A program made the position numbers and the translations under genes. Positions 59,386-64,000 of a stretch of 64,000 nucleotides of DNA are shown here, one piece after another; position 1 is the stretch's first letter; each line of letters opens with the position of its first letter. The notes below the pieces were generated by a model. It saw only the letters and a program-made list of their open reading frames with translations, searched no databases and was not told the origin of the DNA. Source of the stretch: Gelatoporia subvermispora B (taxonomy: Eukaryota > Basidiomycota > Agaricomycetes > Polyporales > Gelatoporiaceae); contig KB445791.1 in the NCBI GenBank assembly GCA_000320605.2, positions 1,949,854-2,013,853 on the forward strand. Reading direction: 5' to 3'.

Positions 59386-59966
59386 CTGCGCAGGCCACGC
59401 TGTGGCCACAGCGACGCGTTTACCGCGTTTTGCCTCACGTGATGGCTGACCAAGGCATGGATTGGCGTCTGTTCCGCCGACATTCGTTGATACCTCAAAC
59501 GACAACGAGTGGACGATACCTCGCAAAAAATTGTGGGCATGTTGCAAAGTAGTATCAACACGAGATCTGAGAAACCTGAGGTGATATGAGCTGAGTGAGA
59601 GGCTGGGGAATCAAACTTCGTGAGAAGTGCCTCCAAAACGCAATCAGGGACCCCGGGTACCACCTGGGGGCCTCCCTTGCAAATAGGTTGGTGTCTCCGA
59701 TTCAGATCTCGCCCGCCTCTTGCCAAGGCTAGTCACGATATCACATCACGTGCTTCCACGTCACAGCGCTTTGCCACAATTTGTCACGCCTCTACCGACA
59801 GTTTGACTGCCGACGGACACAGGATAAGACAACTGCTGAGTGTGGGACATTAAATATCTCGAAGCCACACCAGTATGTGAAAAATACATTAGAACATGCC
59901 ACTTTTGCGCGGTAGACGTGAGTGGCAACCGGTGCTCAGAGACCGCGACCCGCCAGTCACCTGACC

Positions 59967-60082
59967 TGGAAATACGCAAAGGTGGACAAGGCTACCCTCC
60001 ATTTGGCCTCAAATACGCAAATTTTGGACAAACATTTCGGGATTTTGGGGGGGTAAAATACGCTAATTTCGGCCGAACCTTA
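59967..60082 (+). repeat. Degenerate short tandem repeat (aaatacgcaaatttTgg-like)
   Basis: The words aaatacgcaaaggtgg (about 59970), aaatacgcaaattttgg (about 60010) and aaatacgctaatttcgg (about 60056) follow one another at roughly 40-45-base spacing, with gggattttggggggg between the last two. In one frame they read KYANFG twice. Looks like a decayed minisatellite. Confidence 0.5.
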
Positions 60083-60247
60083 TAGGGAGTTGCCCGGGTC
60101 CTGCGCTGAGGTCCCTGCCGTGCATGGCACCGTTCGTCCTCCGTTCCCCGTATATTCCTTGTACTTCTCGCGGGGCGTTATATCGACTTTGTTACGTTGG
60201 ACGTGGTCGTAGTGGGCCCTGCCGCGCTTGCGCGGCGTTATGCGAGG

Positions 60248-60294
60248 TGAAGCCAACGAGTGATGCAACGCGCGATGTCACTTTCATCACGTGA
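60248..60294 (+). repeat. 47-bp direct repeat, member B
   Basis: Identical to 59339-59385. The flanks differ: ctgcgcagg follows member A and tcccgtcgt follows member B, so the pair is not part of a longer recent duplication. Confidence 0.85.
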
Positions 60295-60589
60295 TCCCGT
60301 CGTTGCCCCATTTTGGAAGTTTCTTGTTTTGAACGCCGCGCGATCTCCAAGCTCTGTTTCGTGATGTACGTACGCAGTAGCCACTTAGCTCGCCCAATTA
60401 CCGCACCGGTTTGCCACTCACTGAACACCTGGTGCCAACGGTGCCATGATGTGTGGCACCCTAGCAGAAACACATCAGACGTGACTCGGATGGGTCCGAG
60501 GCTCTGTATGTAAACTTGCGGAGCGAATGTTACTAGCCTCTCTTGCGCCAGCTACAAGTTTTCCACTTCATATATGGGACACGCACCTT

Positions 60590-61300
60590 GCGGGACTTAC
60601 TTACACAGCCTTTCTCACGAAGATTTTTTTGTCCACAGGGATCAAGCTTCTCAGCAACAACCTTCTCATCTATCCGGTGTTTCTGACCACATCGCGTCAA
60701 AAACCTCACAGCCGGTTGCACCCCACGGTGAAGCGTACCTATGGTGTGCCTGAAGACTCATACTCATTCCCCGAGTATTACCGCTGCCGCTGGGATCCTG
60801 CCCTATCCGCATGATTCGGAGCTCGTGATAGTGTACTGCTCGTTGCTTTCAAGGAAACGCTCGCACTGTCCTATCACTGCACACGCTGTGCGACACCATT
60901 CACACCAGATGTCACCATCTGCCCTGAGCCCTACTCACTCCTGTCTTTGATCATGACGATGTCTCTGTGGTCTCGAAAAACCAAGATGCTCGTGTCAGTC
61001 CTGCTTTACATCTCATAGTAAATCGGGAGGGGAATGTGCGTCGTGTCATAGACCTGTCCTGATTCCTGAATAGTGCATCAGGAAGATAACCACTTGACTT
61101 GCTTTCGGTCCCTAGGCGCGACTTGGACGCCTTTTGACGCACAACAAGACAGTGAAGATGCTAGCAAGGCAGGCAAATGGCGTCAAAGTCGACGCCATAT
61201 CTTCCTCCAGTGAAAGAGATTCCATCGAGAACAGCGGGCAAGTCTGGCGTAAGAATTGCTTCCGTCCGCGTCTAATGCGTTGATTTGCTAGAGAATAAAT
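60590..61300 (+). pseudogene. LIM-domain protein remnant, right cassette
   Basis: Plus-strand counterpart of the left remnant (4380-4990). It has a LKTHTHSPSITAAAG-type linker, SYHCTRCATPFTPDVTICPE with an intact CxxC (about 60875-60930), and near 61225-61280 NSGQVWRKNCF, which matches the left NSGQVWHKKCLYC but with the LIM His changed to Arg and the following CxxC lost. The linker and the CxxC segment are in different frames, so a frameshift or unresolved intron lies near 60850. A stop follows the LIM-like part. It lies upstream of ATPase copy 3 in the same orientation, as in the left cassette. Confidence 0.55.
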
Positions 61301-61704
61301 CAAAGTTGGGATGATAGAGGTGATCAAAGCACTGGGTTTACTATGATGACCATTCTCCCGCGAGGCCGTCGGCCGGAGCGCTCAGATATGGTGCTGTTAA
61401 CGCCCACATTACATCCAACTGGTTGAGTGCCTCGCCTAGATGTCGAACTATATATAGCACACGGATATTTGTTGCTTCTGATGATCCTGCCCATGGCCGA
61501 GTTGAAATTGGGCACTTTCCACCGAAAGCGTAACTTCGCAGTGACTTAGCTGGACCAAGCCTTCCTGTTTTGCGCGGAGCCGTGTCACACAGTAGTTTGA
61601 AGTCTCGAATGGACCACTCATTGCTGCTGCGGATATAAGCTAAGAGTTACCCTGGGTATCTTCCACAGGTCGCCATCTTGCGGTACCTCTCGAGTCGCTC
61701 TATC
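61301..61704. repeat. Duplicated upstream block of ATPase copy 3
   Basis: About 400 bases between the LIM remnant and the ATPase start. The stretch from about 61590 (aagctaagagt, then cttccacaggtcgccatcttg before the ATG) matches the upstream sequence of copies 1 and 2. Probably contains the ATPase promoter. A run of tatatatag lies near 61450. Confidence 0.5.
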
Positions 61705-64000
61705 ATGGACGTGGAGGCCCATAAGGAATCCGATACCTACTCGCTTTCAAGTTCGTCTTCCGATACGAACCACGCCATGGAACCCACCCAAGGCGTTACC
61801 CTCGGAGGAGCGGGTACGGGGCGAAACTCGTCAGGCCACGACGAGATTCAAGCTATCCCTCGCTTCCCTGTGGAATTTCGAACTTTGAGTCTTCATGGTG
61901 AGACGAGGCCTAGCGTGCAAGGCGATCAACATGACAAGTCTCGCAAGGCAACAACGAAAGGCAAGCAGCTCGATGATTTTGACTAAAGAGGTCGCCCTGA
62001 CGTAGTGGTCATCGAATCCAACAGAGCTTGACATGCTCGACTGGCACAAGATCACGGTAGACGAAGTATTGCAACGTCTCAACGTCTCCGACAAGACCGG
62101 CCTGGAGACAACGCAAGCACAGCGACGTCTGCACTCAGCGGGAAAGAATGCTATCTCACCGCCACCGAAGAATTGGATGAGGAAGATTCTAGGCTGGCTC
62201 CTCGGCGGCTTCGGAAGCTTGCTTCTTGCAGCGAGTATATTATGCTTCATTGCATAGTTCATTGTCCAACCGATTATTCTTTACGTCCCTGTGTTGATGA
62301 CATGCTGGACAGGAAACCTTTTGGGAATCCGGATCCACAGGCGTCCAATCTCGCGTTAGGCGTAGTTCTCTTAATTATCTTAGTCCTCCAAGCGGTGTTC
62401 AACGCATGGCAAGACTTCTCTGCATCGAAAGTCATATCGTCGATCAGAGGTCTCTTGCCCACGGACGTCCTTGCCATACGTGGTGGAGCGCGGACGAAGC
62501 TCGATGCTGAGCAGCTTGTGACTGGTGATATAGTTTTAATCTCGCTCGGCGAGAAAGTTCCAGCCGACCTGAGGATGATCGAAGTCAACGATTTGCGCTT
62601 TGACAGGAGTATTCTAACCGGCGAGGTCGGTCGCCTATACACCTGTCCCTTTCCAATACTCAAAGCGCATGAACATAGAGCGAGCCAGTCTCCGGACGCG
62701 TTGAGAAGACAGACGATAACTTCCTCGAGGTACTTTCAAGTTATGATACTTCGCGCTGTCTTACACGTATGCCATCTATATAGACGAAGAATATCGCATT
62801 ACAAGGCACACATTGTGTCAACGGGTCAGGTATTGGAGTCGTAATTCAGACAGGGGACAAGACTGTCTTGTGCGTATCGTGCCGTTCGTCGGTATTGCCT
62901 TACTTGACGAATACTACTCAGCGGACGGATCGCAAAGCTGTCTTCGCATGAACGTACTAGGCTGACGACCCTACAACGCGAGATTCTGCACTTCGTCTTT
63001 ATTATTGGCGGTGTAGCGACCACTGTCGCTGTCTTCATCGTTATACTGTGGGCTACATGGTGCGCGAAGTTACTCTAGGCTCAACATCGAAGCTTACAGA
63101 TTTTTAGGTTGCGTGTTTCGCATCCGTCCTACATCAATGTATCTAATCTGCTCATCGATATTGTTTCGGTCATGAGTGCGTGTATCTCGAGTTGTTCCGA
63201 TCGCTGAATATGAATCCCCGTGCACAGTTGCTTTCATGCCTGACGGCTTGTATGTGAATATGTACTACATAGCAAACAACTAGCGGGACTGAAGGCCATC
63301 TTCCAATTTACAGGCCGCTTGCTGTAACGCTTTCTCTAGCTAAGGTCGCTCACACTCTCAGCAAACATAAGGTGTTGTGCAAGTGCGTTGCCCAGCCAGC
63401 GTCTGAGGTATAGAAGCCAGCTCAATAGGACATAACGTTAGGTCACTTACCATTGTGGAGACGCTGGGCTCTGTCAACGTCCTATGTTCTGTGAGACATT
63501 GTATTCCAAGCATGGTTGTAACCTGACACAATGCGACTCCTAGGACAAAACCGGCACGTTGACACAGAACCGAATGCACGTAGAAAATGCCACGGTCTTC
63601 GACTATGTGATGAACAACGAGAAAATACAAAGCATTGCGAAAGACGTACAAGACGAACCGGAGGCCACTTTCATTACACAACTCATAGGGGTCGGAATGC
63701 TCTGCAATGCTGCGACATTCACTCCAAGACTAAGTTTCGCATCGTCGACTGAGGAGCAACAACTTGATCCAGTTGGAGACGCCACCGGTATGTTTGAGAA
63801 GTATTTCTTACGCGTTGTGTTATAGTGATGTTTGCGTTCAGATGTCGCTGTCCTGCGCTTCGCTTATAGAATGAAAACGTCTGAAGCACTACGAGAACAG
63901 TGGGTCGACATTTTCAAGCAAAGCTTCAACTCGAAGGTGAGGGGTCCGTCGCAGAATTGTAGCCTCTTCGCTCATGTTATCTCCTCATGCCCGCAGACGA
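61705..64000 (+). pseudogene. P2C-type cation ATPase, copy 3, nonsense codon, runs off right edge
   Basis: Third copy, on the opposite strand to copies 1 and 2. Start MDVEAHKESD is intact (ATG 61705), as is the GC-AG intron 61961-62024. ELDMLDWHK, PPPKNW and [11 protein letters not shown] follow. At 62255-62257 the Trp codon that copy 2 splits over an intron (GCA TG|G) reads GCA TA|G, giving TAG both with and without splicing, so the protein stops in the first membrane segment. Downstream exons keep their frame and motifs: [28 protein letters not shown] (spliced), MPDGLP in helix 4, [18 protein letters not shown] and DATDVAVLRF (spliced). The window ends at the acceptor before the KFMM exon. 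A single clear lesion suggests recent inactivation. Confidence 0.85.

Larger units (their letters stand above)
59125..60589. other. Non-coding region with repeats between core and right cassette
   Basis: About 1.5 kb without a convincing gene. It holds two identical 47-bp direct repeats, several CACGTG words, and a short degenerate tandem repeat (about 59970-60080). Open frames on both strands are low in conservation, and part of their similarity comes from the 47-bp repeat. Transition from single-copy genes to the duplicated ATPase cassette. Confidence 0.5.

Noticed and set aside
59214..60473. Two minus-strand frames sharing the peptide HVMKVTSRVASLVGF
   Set aside because: The shared peptide is simply the translation of the 47-bp direct repeat; the rest of the frames are unrelated.
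1..64000. tRNA, rRNA, CRISPR or transposase genes
   Set aside because: Looked for and not seen. A tRNA scan would be decisive.

Overview
The window is gene-dense nuclear DNA of a filamentous basidiomycete. The evidence is many short introns (about 45-80 nt, GT-AG with a few GC-AG) and fungal-specific genes: the ERMES subunit MMM1, a CON-6 protein, a DUF7726 protein, a PPxY alpha-arrestin and an alginate-lyase-like protein of the type seen in mushrooms. Agaricomycetes (Polyporales-like) is my inference, not proven. No CRISPR, tRNA, rRNA or recognisable transposase was found.

Layout. (1) 1-10.7 kb and 60.6-64 kb hold three diverged copies of one cassette: a P-type ATPase of the fungal Na+/K+-ATPase-like (P2C) type, preceded in the outer two copies by the remains of a LIM zinc-finger gene. 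The two left copies are both on the minus strand and the right copy is on the plus strand, so the outer cassettes form an inverted pair around about 56 kb. The middle copy (5373-9883) reads through 24 exons without a lesion. The left copy has lost its start codon and has an early stop. The right copy has a Trp codon, split by an intron, turned into TAG. All three copies keep the same 64-nt GC-AG first intron. Both outer cassettes run off the window.

(2) 10.7-59.1 kb is a single-copy core of about 24 genes. It contains: an unknown helical protein; RPC37 (Pol III); an unknown membrane protein; FAP7 adenylate kinase; a DUF7726 protein; IES2 of INO80; cyclin H of TFIIH; a GYF-domain protein; TFIIIA; a secreted alginate-lyase-like protein with an apparent frameshift at its signal peptide; a Rab5-type GTPase with an acidic insert; an alpha-arrestin; an unassigned 1.3-kb gap with a direct repeat; a DUF1764 protein; a SWI1-like ARID protein; a WD40 protein with a SUMO-interaction-like motif; a CDK11-like kinase; the telomere protein RAP1 (BRCT, Myb, RCT); mitochondrial D-2-hydroxyglutarate/D-lactate dehydrogenase; MMM1; a tubulin-tyrosine-ligase-like protein; RPB8; a cystathionine gamma-synthase-like enzyme; and a CON-6 protein.

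(3) 59.1-60.6 kb is non-coding, with two identical 47-bp direct repeats and a short degenerate tandem repeat.

Many core genes serve transcription or chromatin (RPC37, TFIIIA, RPB8, cyclin H, IES2, SWI1, CDK11, RAP1), but they face different ways and look independently regulated. Several pairs share short divergent promoters (DUF1764/SWI1, WD40/CDK11, MMM1/TTL). Exon boundaries were inferred by eye from splice consensus and protein continuity.
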